A stretch of 29,627 nt of DNA, taken from NCBI GenBank assembly GCA_905207425.1, contig CAJLLB010000011.1:1-29627 (forward strand), in the 5' to 3' direction. Shown here piece by piece: positions 1 to 8,495 of this stretch (its first letter is position 1; the number at the start of each line of letters is the position of its first letter). The notes under the pieces were generated by a model. That model saw only the letters and a program-made list of their open reading frames with translations. It was not told where the DNA came from and made no database searches. Position numbers and translations under genes: made by a program. Source of the stretch: an uncultured Collinsella sp. (lineage in GTDB: Bacteria > Actinomycetota > Coriobacteriia > Coriobacteriales > Coriobacteriaceae).

Positions 1-1
1 T

Positions 2-1157
2 GTCAACGGCGGGCACGTAGTCGCGGCGGGAACGCCTGCTGATATCATGGCGTGTCCTGAGTCGATGACGGGCGCTTACCTGACCGGCAAACGAATGATT
101 CGGGTGCCTGATGAACGGCGCAAGCCCGGTCGCGGCTGCCTTAAAATTACGGGCGCTCGAGCCAACAACCTCAAAAACGTTACTGCCAAGATCGAGTTTG
201 GTACGCTTACGGTTGTTACCGGCGTGTCGGGATCGGGCAAGAGCTCCCTGGTTACCGACACCATTGCGCCTGCCCTTACGAATGCCATTCACCGCTCGAC
301 GCGCCCTGTGGGTCCGTATAAGAAAATCGAGGGCATTGAGTGTATCGATAAGGTTATCGATATCGACCAGTCGCCGATTGGCCGTACGCCGCGTTCCAAC
401 CCTGCTACCTATATCGGCCTGTGGGATGATCTTCGCGCACTGTTTGCGAGTACGCCGGAGTCGAAGGCGCGCGGCTACTCGCCGGGTCGTTTCTCCTTTA
501 ATGTGAGTGGCGGGCGCTGTGAGGCGTGCAAGGGCGACGGGCAGATCAAGATCGAGATGCACTTCCTTCCCGATATCTACGTTCCCTGCGAAGTTTGCGG
601 CGGTAAACGCTACAACCGCGAGACACTCGAGGTCACCTACCGTGGCAAGACCATCTCGGACGTGCTCGACATGAGCGTCACCGAGGCGCTGGCCTTCTTT
701 GGGAATATCCCGCAGATTAAGCGCAAGCTCCAGACGCTGTACGATGTAGGCTTAGGCTACGTGAGCCTGGGCCAGCCCGCCACTCTCGGGCGGCGAGGCG
801 CAGCGTGTGAAGCTCGCCAAGGAGCTTCATCGACGCCAGACGGGCAAGACGTTCTATATTTTGGACGAGCCGACGACCGGTCTTCATTTTGAGGACGTCC
901 GCCAGCTGCTCGATGTGCTGCAGCGTTTGGTCGATGCGGGCAACACGGTGCTGGTGATTGAGCACAACCTTGATGTCATCAAGGTTGCCGACCGCCTGAT
1001 CGATATGGGTCCCGAGGGCGGTAACGGCGGCGGAACCGTCGTGGTTTCGGGCACACCGGAGCAGGTTGCGGACTGTCCGCAGAGTTATACGGGCAAGTTT
1101 TTGGCGCCGTTGCTCAGGCGTGACCGGGAGCGTCAGGCTCAACTTGATGCTCAATAA
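2..1157 (+). pseudogene. uvrA: UvrA excinuclease subunit A, C-terminal part, frameshifted
   Basis: UvrA is the damage-sensing ABC-type ATPase of nucleotide excision repair and loads UvrB on DNA. The reading frame is open from base 2, so the N-terminal part lies outside the window. Visible are the second Walker A (GVSGSGKSS, about 233-259), the C-terminal zinc module with CEAC and CEVC pairs (about 520-600), and, in another frame, [20 protein letters not shown] and [13 protein letters not shown]. The first frame runs to the stop at 892 and the correct frame resumes at 783 and ends at 1157. At the junction the family motif PATTLSGG is reduced: the two Thr codons are replaced by a single base at 782, a net loss of five bases. 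All residues on both sides are well conserved, so a sequencing or assembly error, or a very recent mutation, is more likely than old decay. Another repair gene, uvrC, lies downstream. Confidence 0.9.
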
Positions 1158-1177
1158 ATAGGCGATTCAGTTTATGG

Positions 1178-1208
1178 GCGCCATCGACTCCTTGTGATTC
1201 GATGGCGC
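1178..1208 (+). terminator. Hairpin after uvrA, probable terminator
   Basis: A perfect 10-bp stem pairs GCGCCATCGA (1178-1187) with TCGATGGCGC (1199-1208) around an 11-base loop. Only a short T run follows, so it is a weak intrinsic terminator by sequence. It lies 20 bases after the uvrA stop and ahead of ybaK. Confidence 0.5.
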
Positions 1209-1289
1209 TTGCTGTGCCGAAGTGACGTATGCAGCCGAATTGGACATATACTTAATCTTTGCGTCCGAATGCGAGGGAAAGGATATGTC

Positions 1290-1790
1290 ATGGCAAAGGC
1301 TGTAAAGACGCCAAAAACCAATGCGATGCGCGAGCTGGAAAGCGCCGGCATTTCCTATGTTCTACATACGTACGAAGACGATGGTGATGAGTCGGTGGGC
1401 CTGGGGGTCGCGATTTCGGAGCAGCTTGGCGAGGAGCCCGGTCAAGGATTTAAGACTTTGGTCTGCGTGACACCGTCCAACGACTATGTCGTGTGCTGTA
1501 TCCCTGTTGCCGATGAGCTCGATCTAAAGTCCGCCGCGCGTGCCGCGGGGGAGAAGTCCTTGGTTATGATGCATGTGAAGGATTTGCTTGCGGCGACTGG
1601 CTACGTTCGCGGCGGCTGCAGCCCGGTCGGTATGAAAAAACGCTACCGGACGCTCATTGATGAGACGTGTGTCCTTTGGGATACCATTTTTATTTCGGGA
1701 GGCAAGCGTGGTTATCAGCTCGAGCTTGCACCCGATGATTTAATTGCATTTTGCGGGGCGACGGTTGCCGCGATTACGAGAGAGGACTGA
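1290..1790 (+). CDS. ybaK: YbaK/EbsC-family Cys-tRNA(Pro) deacylase
   Basis: 166 residues, close to the usual 155-165 of the family. YbaK-type proteins are cytoplasmic trans-editing enzymes that hydrolyse Cys mischarged on tRNA(Pro). The YbaK core is visible: the early KTNAMRELESAGI segment, FKTLVC followed by a stretch matching the catalytic-lysine region, and the diagnostic GYVRGGCSPVGMKKR loop (about residues 106-120). The ATG at 1290 is chosen because GGGAAAGGA sits about 6 bases upstream and the protein then begins just before the first conserved helix; an in-frame upstream extension to 1194 has no family match. murJ starts 3 bases after its stop, so the two are probably cotranscribed. 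Assignment to the family is firm; the exact tRNA specificity is inferred. Confidence 0.88.
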   Translation: MAKAVKTPKTNAMRELESAGISYVLHTYEDDGDESVGLGVAISEQLGEEPGQGFKTLVCVTPSNDYVVCCIPVADELDLKSAARAAGEKSLVMMHVKDLLAATGYVRGGCSPVGMKKRYRTLIDETCVLWDTIFISGGKRGYQLELAPDDLIAFCGATVAAITRED

Positions 1791-1793
1791 GCG

Positions 1794-3476
1794 ATGCCGC
1801 AGGAAGAATTGAAGCGCGGAGCTCATTTTGCAAAAGAATCTGCGCCTCAGACACCCTCATCCGAAGCTTCTTCGTCGCGAGATGACACTGACGACATGGG
1901 CTCGTCGGACTACTCCACGGTTGGTCGTTCCGCCGGGCTTATGACCATCCTGACTATCGTGTCTCGCGTCACCGGTTTTATCCGCACGTGGGCAATGGCG
2001 GCCGCTATCGGCATGTCGCTACTCTCGTCCTCCTATCAGGTCGCCAACAACCTGCCCAATATGCTCTACGAACTCGTGATGGGTGGCATGCTCGTGACGG
2101 CGTTTTTGCCCGTGTACATGGGCGTGAGGCGTGAGCAGGGTCGCGAGGCCTCGAACGAGTACGTGGGCAACCTGCTCGGCATTCTGCTTTTAGTGCTGGG
2201 TGGCATTTCGTTGGTGGGGACCGTGTTCGCCCCGGGCTTTATCTGGACGCAATCGTTCCTTTCGGGTGACGGTGGCAGCATGGATACCGCTGCGTTCATG
2301 TTCCGTTTCTTTGCCATCCAGATTCTGTTTTATGGTTTGGGCTCGGTGTTCTCGGGTGTTCTCAACGCACACCGCGACTACTTTTGGTCGACGTTTGCCC
2401 CGGTCCTCAACAATGTGATCGTCATTGCGAGCTTTATGGGTTTTGCGCCCGTGTCCGCACAGTTTGGCGAACGTGCCGGCATCATCTTGATTGCGGCCGG
2501 TACGACCCTCGGTGTCTTTGTTCAGATGGCATGTCAGATTCCCGCGCTTGGCAAGCACGGCGTGCATCCCCATATCCATATCGACTTTAAGGACCCCGCA
2601 CTGCGCCAGACGATTACGTTGGGCATTCCGACGCTGCTCGCCACGGTGTGCATGTTTGTCTCGACCTCCATCACTAATGCCGCCGCACTGGTGGTGCAGC
2701 CCGAGACCGGACCTTCCGTCATTGCGTATGCACGCCTGTGGTATACGCTGCCTTATGCGCTGATCGCCGCCTCGCTTTCGACGGCGCTCTATACCGAGCT
2801 ATCGCATGATGCCCAAGAACAGGACTACGACAGCGTTCGCACTGGCATCTCGAGTGGCGTTGCCCAGATGCTCTTCTTCCTGATTCCGTTCGCGTTATAT
2901 CTGATTGTCTTCGCCCGCCCGCTCAATATGATTTACTGCGCCGGCAAGTTCGATGAGTCCGGCGTGGCGTTGGTGTCGGAGTTTCTTATTTACCTGGCGC
3001 TTTCGCTGCCGCTCTACGGCGTGGTCGTGCTCATGCAGAAGAGCTTCTCGGCCTTGCTCGACATGAAGCCCTACGGTCGTTATTGCCTTTACTCTGCCAT
3101 CGGACAGGCCGGTTCGGTGCTGTTGTTTGGTGTGGTGCTGGGCTACGGCATGCCTGCGATTGCGCTTTCGTATGTTGTCGACTATGTGATTTTGGTCGGC
3201 TGTTCGCTGTGGTGGCTGCGTCGTCGCCTGCGTGGCCTTCAGGTCAAATCTATCCTACATGGCGGTTTCTTTGGCCTTTTGCTCGGTGGCCTAGGTGCTG
3301 CCGCAGGCGCCGGCGTCATGTGGGCGCTTGAACACTTTGTCGGGGCACTTGGCGGCTCGATTCTGATTACTCTTGGCTACGTTTGCGTTGCGGGTGTCGC
3401 CTCGCTTGTTGTTACCTTTGGCCTTGCCGTCGTCCTTAAGATGCCCGAGGTCTCGGCGCTGCTTCGTCGCAAGTAG
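1794..3476 (+). CDS. murJ: Lipid II flippase MurJ (MviN family)
   Basis: 560-residue polytopic membrane protein. MurJ flips the peptidoglycan precursor lipid II across the cytoplasmic membrane. After a hydrophilic, Ser/Asp-rich N-terminal tail of about 45 residues comes the classic first helix region (IVSRVTGFIRTWAMAAAIG) and the family signature NNLPNMLYELVMGGMLVTAF with a PVY turn. The rest holds repeated hydrophobic segments consistent with the 14-helix MOP fold, and it ends in a basic RRK tail. A Shine-Dalgarno-like GAGAGAGG precedes the ATG. The gene is sandwiched between ybaK (3-base gap) and uvrC (start codon directly after the murJ stop), implying one transcript. The long charged N-terminal tail is the only deviation from a minimal MurJ. 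Confidence 0.93.
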   Translation: MPQEELKRGAHFAKESAPQTPSSEASSSRDDTDDMGSSDYSTVGRSAGLMTILTIVSRVTGFIRTWAMAAAIGMSLLSSSYQVANNLPNMLYELVMGGMLVTAFLPVYMGVRREQGREASNEYVGNLLGILLLVLGGISLVGTVFAPGFIWTQSFLSGDGGSMDTAAFMFRFFAIQILFYGLGSVFSGVLNAHRDYFWSTFAPVLNNVIVIASFMGFAPVSAQFGERAGIILIAAGTTLGVFVQMACQIPALGKHGVHPHIHIDFKDPALRQTITLGIPTLLATVCMFVSTSITNAAALVVQPETGPSVIAYARLWYTLPYALIAASLSTALYTELSHDAQEQDYDSVRTGISSGVAQMLFFLIPFALYLIVFARPLNMIYCAGKFDESGVALVSEFLIYLALSLPLYGVVVLMQKSFSALLDMKPYGRYCLYSAIGQAGSVLLFGVVLGYGMPAIALSYVVDYVILVGCSLWWLRRRLRGLQVKSILHGGFFGLLLGGLGAAAGAGVMWALEHFVGALGGSILITLGYVCVAGVASLVVTFGLAVVLKMPEVSALLRRK

Positions 3477-5402
3477 GTGCGCGTGGCCGGTCACGACAAC
3501 ATACCAACACTTGCCGAGCAGGTTTCGCGCGTTCCCACGCAGCCCGGATGTTACCTTTGGAAAGATGCCAAGGGCGATGTCATCTACGTTGGCAAGGCGA
3601 AAAACTTGCGTTCCCGTATGCGCCAGTACGTGACGCTGCAGGACGAGCGCCAGAAGATCCCGCTTATGATGCAGCTGGTGGCGAGCTTCGACTATATCGT
3701 TGTGGAGACCGAGCACGAGGCATTGGTACTCGAGCGCAATCTAATCGGTCAGTACCATCCGTACTTTAACGTCGATCTTAAGGACGATAAGAGCTATCCC
3801 TTTATCGCTATCACCAAGAGCGATCTATTTCCCGCTATTAAATACACGCGTGAGCGCCATAAGCCAGGGACGCGCTATTTTGGCCCCTATACCGATAGCC
3901 GTGCGGCGCGTGAAACCATCGATACGCTGCGCAAGGTTATTCCCATTTGCTCGGCATCCTGTGCGGAGTGGCGTCGCTGCCGCCGCATCGTCGAATCTCA
4001 TAAGGGCGAAGAAGACATCGTCAATATGATTTGCGCGCAAAACGGACGCCCCTGCTTTGACTATCATGTCGGCCGTGGACCGGGGGCGTGTGTCGGCGCG
4101 ATTTCTCCTACGGACTATGCCAAGAACGTCAAACGTGTCGAACGTTTTTTGTCTGGCCATCGCAAGGACGTCGTTGACGAGCTGACATCCGAGATGACGG
4201 AGGCCGCCGAGGCGCTCGATTTTGAGCGCGCCGCCCGCGTCAAGCGCCGCCTGGACGTCATTAGGGGCCTGGACGATCGCCAACAGGTAGTCTTTCCATC
4301 GAGCGTCGATATCGATGTTATCGGCTTCTATCGCGAAGAGACCATTTCCGCCGCTTGCGTTTTTGTCGTGCGTGAGGGTCGAACGGTTCGAACCTGCGAG
4401 TTTATTCTCGATAAGGGTTTGGATGTCGACGAAGAAGAACTTCAATCGGGCTTTCTTAAGCGCTATTACGACGAGACGGCTGATATTCCAGCTGAGATCA
4501 ATCTTTCTGTTGAGCTTGAGGACGCAGAGACGCTAGGGGAGTGGCTTGCGGCCAAACGCGAACGCTCCTGTCATCTCCATAGACCTCAGCGCGGTGAAAA
4601 GCATCGATTACTCGATATGGCATCCAAAAATGCCCGTCATGCCCTTATGCGCTACATGATGCGCACGGGCTATGCCGACGACCGCACCAATCAGGCACTT
4701 TTGGAGCTCGAGAGTGCTCTGGCACTGCCCGAGCCTCCGATGCGTATCGAGTGCTTCGATATTTCCACGCTGCATGGCACCTTCACGGTTGCGTCGATGG
4801 TGGTGTTTACCAACGGCCATGCCGACAAGAGCCAGTACCGACGCTTTAAAATCCAGGCCGAACTGGACGAGGCGAACGACTTCGTGTCGATGTCCGAGGT
4901 CCTTGGTCGGCGCTACGCTCCCGAGCGCATGGCCGACGAGCGTTTTGGCTCGCGCCCCGGCAAGCCGCAGTTGACGGCAGCCATCAAACAACTTGAGGCC
5001 CTTGGACTCGATATACCAGTTTGCGGCTTGGCGAAGGCCGATGAGGAGGTTTTCGTGCCTTGGGACGAGACGCCTGTCGTGCTGCCGACAGGGTCCGCTT
5101 CGCTCTATCTGATTAAACAGGTACGAGACGAATCGCACCGTTTTGCCATTACATTCCATCGCGAGCTGCGCGATAAGGCAATGACGGTCTCGGTGCTCGA
5201 CGATGTACCAGGTGTGGGACCCACTAGAAAACGTGCTATTATGCGCCATTTTGGCTCGATGAAGCGGTTGCGCGCGGCGAGTGAGAAAGAGATCGCAGAA
5301 GTTCGAGGCGTTCCTGCCGATGTCGCAAGATCGGTCCATGAGGCTCTTGCTGCCTGGAATGAAGAGCGAGACAAGGCCTCCACAAGTGGATCTGAAAACT
5401 AA
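3477..5402 (+). CDS. uvrC: Excinuclease ABC subunit C (UvrC)
   Basis: 641 residues. UvrC makes the two incisions flanking a lesion in the UvrABC nucleotide excision repair pathway. Order of domains: the GIY-YIG nuclease at the N-terminus (GCY at 24-26, YVGKAKNLRSRM at 37-48), the conserved NVDLKDDKSYPFI stretch, a UVR domain that binds UvrB (EAAEALDFERAARVKRRLDVI, middle of the protein), the RNase H-like C-terminal nuclease with its Asp in IECFDIS, and a terminal helix-hairpin-helix pair (VPGVGPTRKRAIMRHFGS). The GTG at 3477 abuts the murJ stop; a second GTG at 3483 is equally possible because neither has a clear ribosome binding site, which suggests translational coupling to murJ. Length is slightly above E. 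coli UvrC (610). Confidence 0.95.
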   Translation: MRVAGHDNIPTLAEQVSRVPTQPGCYLWKDAKGDVIYVGKAKNLRSRMRQYVTLQDERQKIPLMMQLVASFDYIVVETEHEALVLERNLIGQYHPYFNVDLKDDKSYPFIAITKSDLFPAIKYTRERHKPGTRYFGPYTDSRAARETIDTLRKVIPICSASCAEWRRCRRIVESHKGEEDIVNMICAQNGRPCFDYHVGRGPGACVGAISPTDYAKNVKRVERFLSGHRKDVVDELTSEMTEAAEALDFERAARVKRRLDVIRGLDDRQQVVFPSSVDIDVIGFYREETISAACVFVVREGRTVRTCEFILDKGLDVDEEELQSGFLKRYYDETADIPAEINLSVELEDAETLGEWLAAKRERSCHLHRPQRGEKHRLLDMASKNARHALMRYMMRTGYADDRTNQALLELESALALPEPPMRIECFDISTLHGTFTVASMVVFTNGHADKSQYRRFKIQAELDEANDFVSMSEVLGRRYAPERMADERFGSRPGKPQLTAAIKQLEALGLDIPVCGLAKADEEVFVPWDETPVVLPTGSASLYLIKQVRDESHRFAITFHRELRDKAMTVSVLDDVPGVGPTRKRAIMRHFGSMKRLRAASEKEIAEVRGVPADVARSVHEALAAWNEERDKASTSGSEN

Positions 5403-5491
5403 ACAACCCTAAATAACTGATATATATGATTGGGTGAATTTCAAGCTTTTATTTCACTGTGATTGCCTGCTGGTTTCGGGTTTTATTAACG

Positions 5492-5505
5492 CTAAAACGT
5501 TTGAC
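5492..5505 (+). promoter_or_regulatory. LacI/cre-like operator upstream of sialic acid operon
   Basis: CTAAAACGTTTGAC is a near-palindrome centred on CG with the AAA-CG-TTT core typical of LacI-family operators, including CcpA cre sites. It overlaps the candidate -35 box at 5501-5506, a position expected to repress. A related site lies ahead of gap (18105-18118). The regulator is not in the window. Confidence 0.35.
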
Positions 5506-5532
5506 TAACCCAAGCGATAACCCTGCTATCCT
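5501..5532 (+). promoter_or_regulatory. Candidate promoter of sialic acid operon
   Basis: TTGACT (5501-5506) could be the -35 box and TGCTATCCT (5524-5532) an extended -10 (TG-n-TATCCT). The spacing of 20 is longer than the optimum, which the extended -10 may offset. This is the best candidate in the 362-base gap; a transcript from it would carry a leader of about 225 bases. Confidence 0.35.
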
Positions 5533-5764
5533 GCGGGTTGACGAAGACTGATATCTCACCTCGCCGATACATACTGTCTGCAGTATCGTTTGTCAACGAA
5601 TTCGGTGAACGGTAGTAAATACCGTTCAAGCGGATGTACGTATCGGTCGCCGAGCGCGGCACCCAAGTTGGGTTTGTCGGTAGGTAAGGTATATGTCGTC
5701 CGCAAGTTGCGCGGGGGCAAGTCTAGGTGCCTCCGGGTAAGATTCTCTATTGATAGGAGAAGAC
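5533..5764 (+). other. Structured leader region ahead of binding-protein gene
   Basis: No gene is seen between 5403 and 5764. The part downstream of the candidate promoter carries several inverted repeats: ATACTG/CAGTAT (5571-5586), TGAACGGTA/TACCGTTCA with a 5-base loop (5606-5628), the palindrome ACCCAAGTTGGGT (5661-5673), and GGGGGCA/TGCCTCC with one G-T pair (5713-5734). The ribosome binding site AGGAGA follows at 5755-5760. The density of hairpins suggests a structured 5' leader. I did not match it to a known riboswitch or T-box; no T-box core sequence is visible. Confidence 0.35.
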
Positions 5765-7378
5765 ATGGCCATCATCAACAAGGGTATGTCCAGGCGTTCG
5801 TTCCTCGGCCTCACCGGCAGCGTCGCTGCTGTCGCCGGCCTTGGTCTCACCGGCTGCGGTGGCAGCTCCAGCGACGAGGGTTCCGCTGTCAGCTCCACCG
5901 ATTCCGCTAACCGTGGCGGCGGCGTGATTACCGCTGGTTCCGCTTACGCTCCGTCCAGCTTCGACCCCGCCAGCACCGGCTCCGCTGTTGGCCTGGGCGC
6001 TAACTGGCATGTCGTCGAGGGCCTTTACGGCATCGATTACCACGACTACAGCACCTTCAACGAGCTCGCCACCGACGATCCCAAGTCTGTGGACGACACC
6101 ACTTTCGAGGTCACCATCCGCAAGGGCGCCAAGTTCTCCGATGGTACAGAGGTCACTGCTGACGACGTCGTCGCTTCCTACACCGCTTGCGCCGCTTCCG
6201 CTACCTACGCTCCGTTCTTCCAGCCCTTCGAGTCCATCGAGGCTAAGGACGCCAGCACCGTGACGGTCAAGACCAAGGTCCCCAACTTCTCTCTGCTCAA
6301 GGATCGTCTTGCCATCATCCGCGTTACCCCGGCCACCCAGACCGAGGAGGATCGCGCCAAGCAGCCGATCGGCTCCGGCCCCTGGATGTACGACTCTATC
6401 TCCGATACCGAGATCACCCTGGTTCCCAACCCCGAGTACAACGGTGAGTATGCTGCCGAGGATAAGAAGATTCAGTACAGCATCCTGACCGACCCCACCG
6501 CTCGCGTTACCGCTCAGCAGGAGGGCTCCACGCTCGTTATGGAGCTCGTTACCGCTGACGCCGTCGACCAGCTCGAGAGTGCCGGCTGCAAGATCGATAA
6601 CGTTCAGGGTTTCGGCACCCGCTTCATCATGTTCAACGTCGCCAAGGAGCCTTGGAACAACGTCAAGGTCCGTCAGGCTGTCATGTATGCGCTCGACACC
6701 GAGAAGATGGTCAGCAACACCTTCGCCGGCCTTGCCACCGCTGCCAGCTGCTACCTGCCCAAGAGCTTCACCAACTATCATGAGGCTTCCACGGTGTACA
6801 AGACCGACGCCAAGAAGGCTAAGAAGCTCATCGAAGAGTCTGGCATCACCCCGGGTGCCATCACCCTGCGCACCACCGACAACGAGCAGATTAAGGGCAT
6901 GGCCGCCCAGGTCAAGAACGACCTCGACGCTCTCGGCTTCGAGGTGACCATCCAGACCGATACCTCGCCGGCCACCTATGCTGCCATCGACGGCGGCGAG
7001 GCCTACGATATCCTCCTTGCCCCTGGCGATCCTTCCTGCTTCGGCGCCGACCCCGACCTGCTGCTCAACTGGTGGTACGGCGACAATGTCTGGATGCAGA
7101 CCCGTTGCCCGTGGAAGGAGTCCGCTGAGTGGCAGAAGCTTCACGGTCTCATGGACGAGGCTCTTGCCGCCGAGGGCGACGAGCAGCAGAAGAAGTGGAA
7201 CGAGTGCTTCGACATCATCGCCGACAACGCCGTTCTGTACCCCGTTGTCCACGTCAAGACCGTCTCCGCTTCCTGGGACGATCCGTCCACTGCGCCCAAC
7301 GGCGAGGCCCTCGATGGCTTCAAGGGCATCGGCACGACGAGCATGTCCTTCAGGGGCGTTGCGACCGTCAAGGCGTAA
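5765..7378 (+). CDS. Substrate-binding lipoprotein, SBP family 5, probably for sialic acid
   Basis: 537 residues, family 5 extracellular solute-binding protein (the DppA/OppA/SatA class), anchored outside the membrane and feeding the permeases encoded downstream. The N-terminus has a twin-arginine motif (SRRSFLG, residues 9-15), a hydrophobic stretch and a lipobox LTGC with Cys31, so it should be Tat-exported and lipidated. Typical family features follow: FSDGTEVTADDVVASY, GSGPWMYDSI, VRQAVMYALDTEKMV, and a C-terminal tail. The ATG at 5765 is preferred over the upstream TTG at 5750 because AGGAGA lies 4-5 bases before it and because the signal peptide starts there. Position at the head of an operon ending in nanA-nanK-nanE suggests sialic acid as the ligand, as for SatA of Haemophilus ducreyi; a peptide ligand cannot be excluded from sequence. 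Confidence 0.85.
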   Translation: MAIINKGMSRRSFLGLTGSVAAVAGLGLTGCGGSSSDEGSAVSSTDSANRGGGVITAGSAYAPSSFDPASTGSAVGLGANWHVVEGLYGIDYHDYSTFNELATDDPKSVDDTTFEVTIRKGAKFSDGTEVTADDVVASYTACAASATYAPFFQPFESIEAKDASTVTVKTKVPNFSLLKDRLAIIRVTPATQTEEDRAKQPIGSGPWMYDSISDTEITLVPNPEYNGEYAAEDKKIQYSILTDPTARVTAQQEGSTLVMELVTADAVDQLESAGCKIDNVQGFGTRFIMFNVAKEPWNNVKVRQAVMYALDTEKMVSNTFAGLATAASCYLPKSFTNYHEASTVYKTDAKKAKKLIEESGITPGAITLRTTDNEQIKGMAAQVKNDLDALGFEVTIQTDTSPATYAAIDGGEAYDILLAPGDPSCFGADPDLLLNWWYGDNVWMQTRCPWKESAEWQKLHGLMDEALAAEGDEQQKKWNECFDIIADNAVLYPVVHVKTVSASWDDPSTAPNGEALDGFKGIGTTSMSFRGVATVKA

Positions 7379-7440
7379 GACTCGCTTGAGTCTGTATGCA
7401 GGATGTCGGCCGTTGGGACCGTATCCTCATAGTTGAAACA

Positions 7441-7474
7441 AAGACCCGGGCGGCAACGATGTCGCTCGGGTCTT
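7441..7474 (+). terminator. Hairpin between binding-protein and permease genes
   Basis: AAGACCCGGGCG (7441-7452) pairs with CGCTCGGGTCTT (7463-7474), a 12-bp stem with one G-T pair and a 10-base loop. A second small hairpin, ATGAGTA/TACTCAT with loop TCCG (7478-7495), follows directly. There is no long T run, so partial termination or protection of the upstream mRNA is likelier than full termination; both would favour excess binding protein over permease. Confidence 0.5.
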
Positions 7475-7535
7475 GTAATGAGTATCCGTACTCATATACC
7501 AGTTGGTCCTACCGACAAAAGAAAGGGGAGAGAAC

Positions 7536-8492
7536 GTGAACAACTTGCTACGTTTGATTGGAAGGCGTCTTGTGGCGCTGCCGATCATGGCATTGGGCGT
7601 CACCGTCCTGGTGTTCTTCCTTATGTCGTTCTCCAAGACCGACCCCGCCTACACGGCGTTGGGTGACGGTGCCTCGCCCGAGGCGGTTGCCGAGTACCAT
7701 GAGAAGTATGGTCTGGACGACCCCTGGCCCGTGCGCTACGTGCGCTATATGGGCGATTTGATTCATGGCGACATGGGTACCTACGGCGCTGCCCGCAACT
7801 CCGTTGCCAAGCGCATCTCCACGGCCCTGCCCGTCACGATGCAGCTGACCTTCATCGGTCTTGCCATCGGTGCGGTCGTTTCGTTTTTGCTCGGCGTCAT
7901 CGCGGCACTGTATCGCGACAAATGGCCGGACCAAGTGATCCGCGTCTTTTCCATCGCCGGCTTGGCAACCCCGTCGTTCTGGCTTGCCGTTCTGTTGATC
8001 CTGCTGTTCTCTTCCTACCTTAAGGTGCTCCCGGCATCGGGTGCTCTGCCTCACTTCACCACGAATCCGGTTGGCTATCTGGGACGTATGATCATGCCCG
8101 CTATCGCCTTGGCATTTCCGCTGACGGGCCAGATGACTCGTATCGTGCGTACCGCCATGGTCGAGGAGCTCGACAAGGACTATGTCCGTATGGCTCGTGG
8201 CGCCGGCGTTCCCGAGAAGGTCGTCGTCGGCATCAACGTTCTTCGCAATGCGCTGATCACCCCGGTCACCACCCTCGGTCTTAAGATCGGCTACCTCATG
8301 GGCGGCGCCGTCGTCATCGAGGTTATCTTCAACCTCCCCGGCATGGGCACTGCGATTCTGCAGGGCGTTCAGGGCAACGAGGCGAACCTGGTTCAGGGCG
8401 TCGTTATCGTCGTTGCTCTTGCCTTCATCATCATCAACATCGTGGTTGACATGCTCTACCTGCTCATCAACCCGCGCATCAGGACGGTGTAG
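7536..8492 (+). CDS. ABC transporter permease, DppB/SatB type
   Basis: 318-residue inner-membrane permease of the peptide/nickel ABC family (BPD_transp_1). It opens with the usual first helix (RLIGRRLVALPIMALGVTVLVFF), then an extracytoplasmic segment with YGLDDPWPVRYVRYMGDLIHGDMG, further helices, and the EAA loop that contacts the ATPase (ARGAGVPEKVVVGINVLRNALI). It ends with NPRIRTV as is usual for DppB relatives. The GTG at 7536 is chosen because AGGGGAG ends five bases upstream; the TTG at 7503 would add residues without family match. The stop lies 3 bases from the next start, so translation is probably coupled. It should pair with the permease half of the next gene to form the channel. 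Confidence 0.9.
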   Translation: MNNLLRLIGRRLVALPIMALGVTVLVFFLMSFSKTDPAYTALGDGASPEAVAEYHEKYGLDDPWPVRYVRYMGDLIHGDMGTYGAARNSVAKRISTALPVTMQLTFIGLAIGAVVSFLLGVIAALYRDKWPDQVIRVFSIAGLATPSFWLAVLLILLFSSYLKVLPASGALPHFTTNPVGYLGRMIMPAIALAFPLTGQMTRIVRTAMVEELDKDYVRMARGAGVPEKVVVGINVLRNALITPVTTLGLKIGYLMGGAVVIEVIFNLPGMGTAILQGVQGNEANLVQGVVIVVALAFIIINIVVDMLYLLINPRIRTV

Positions 8493-8495
8493 ATT

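Noticed and set aside
807..1157. Separate small ATPase gene starting at 807
   Set aside because: It is the out-of-frame end of UvrA; the reading resumes mid-motif at 783 with LSGGEAQ.
5606..5734. Known riboswitch or T-box in the leader
   Set aside because: No recognisable core sequence of a known class was found; only hairpins can be stated.
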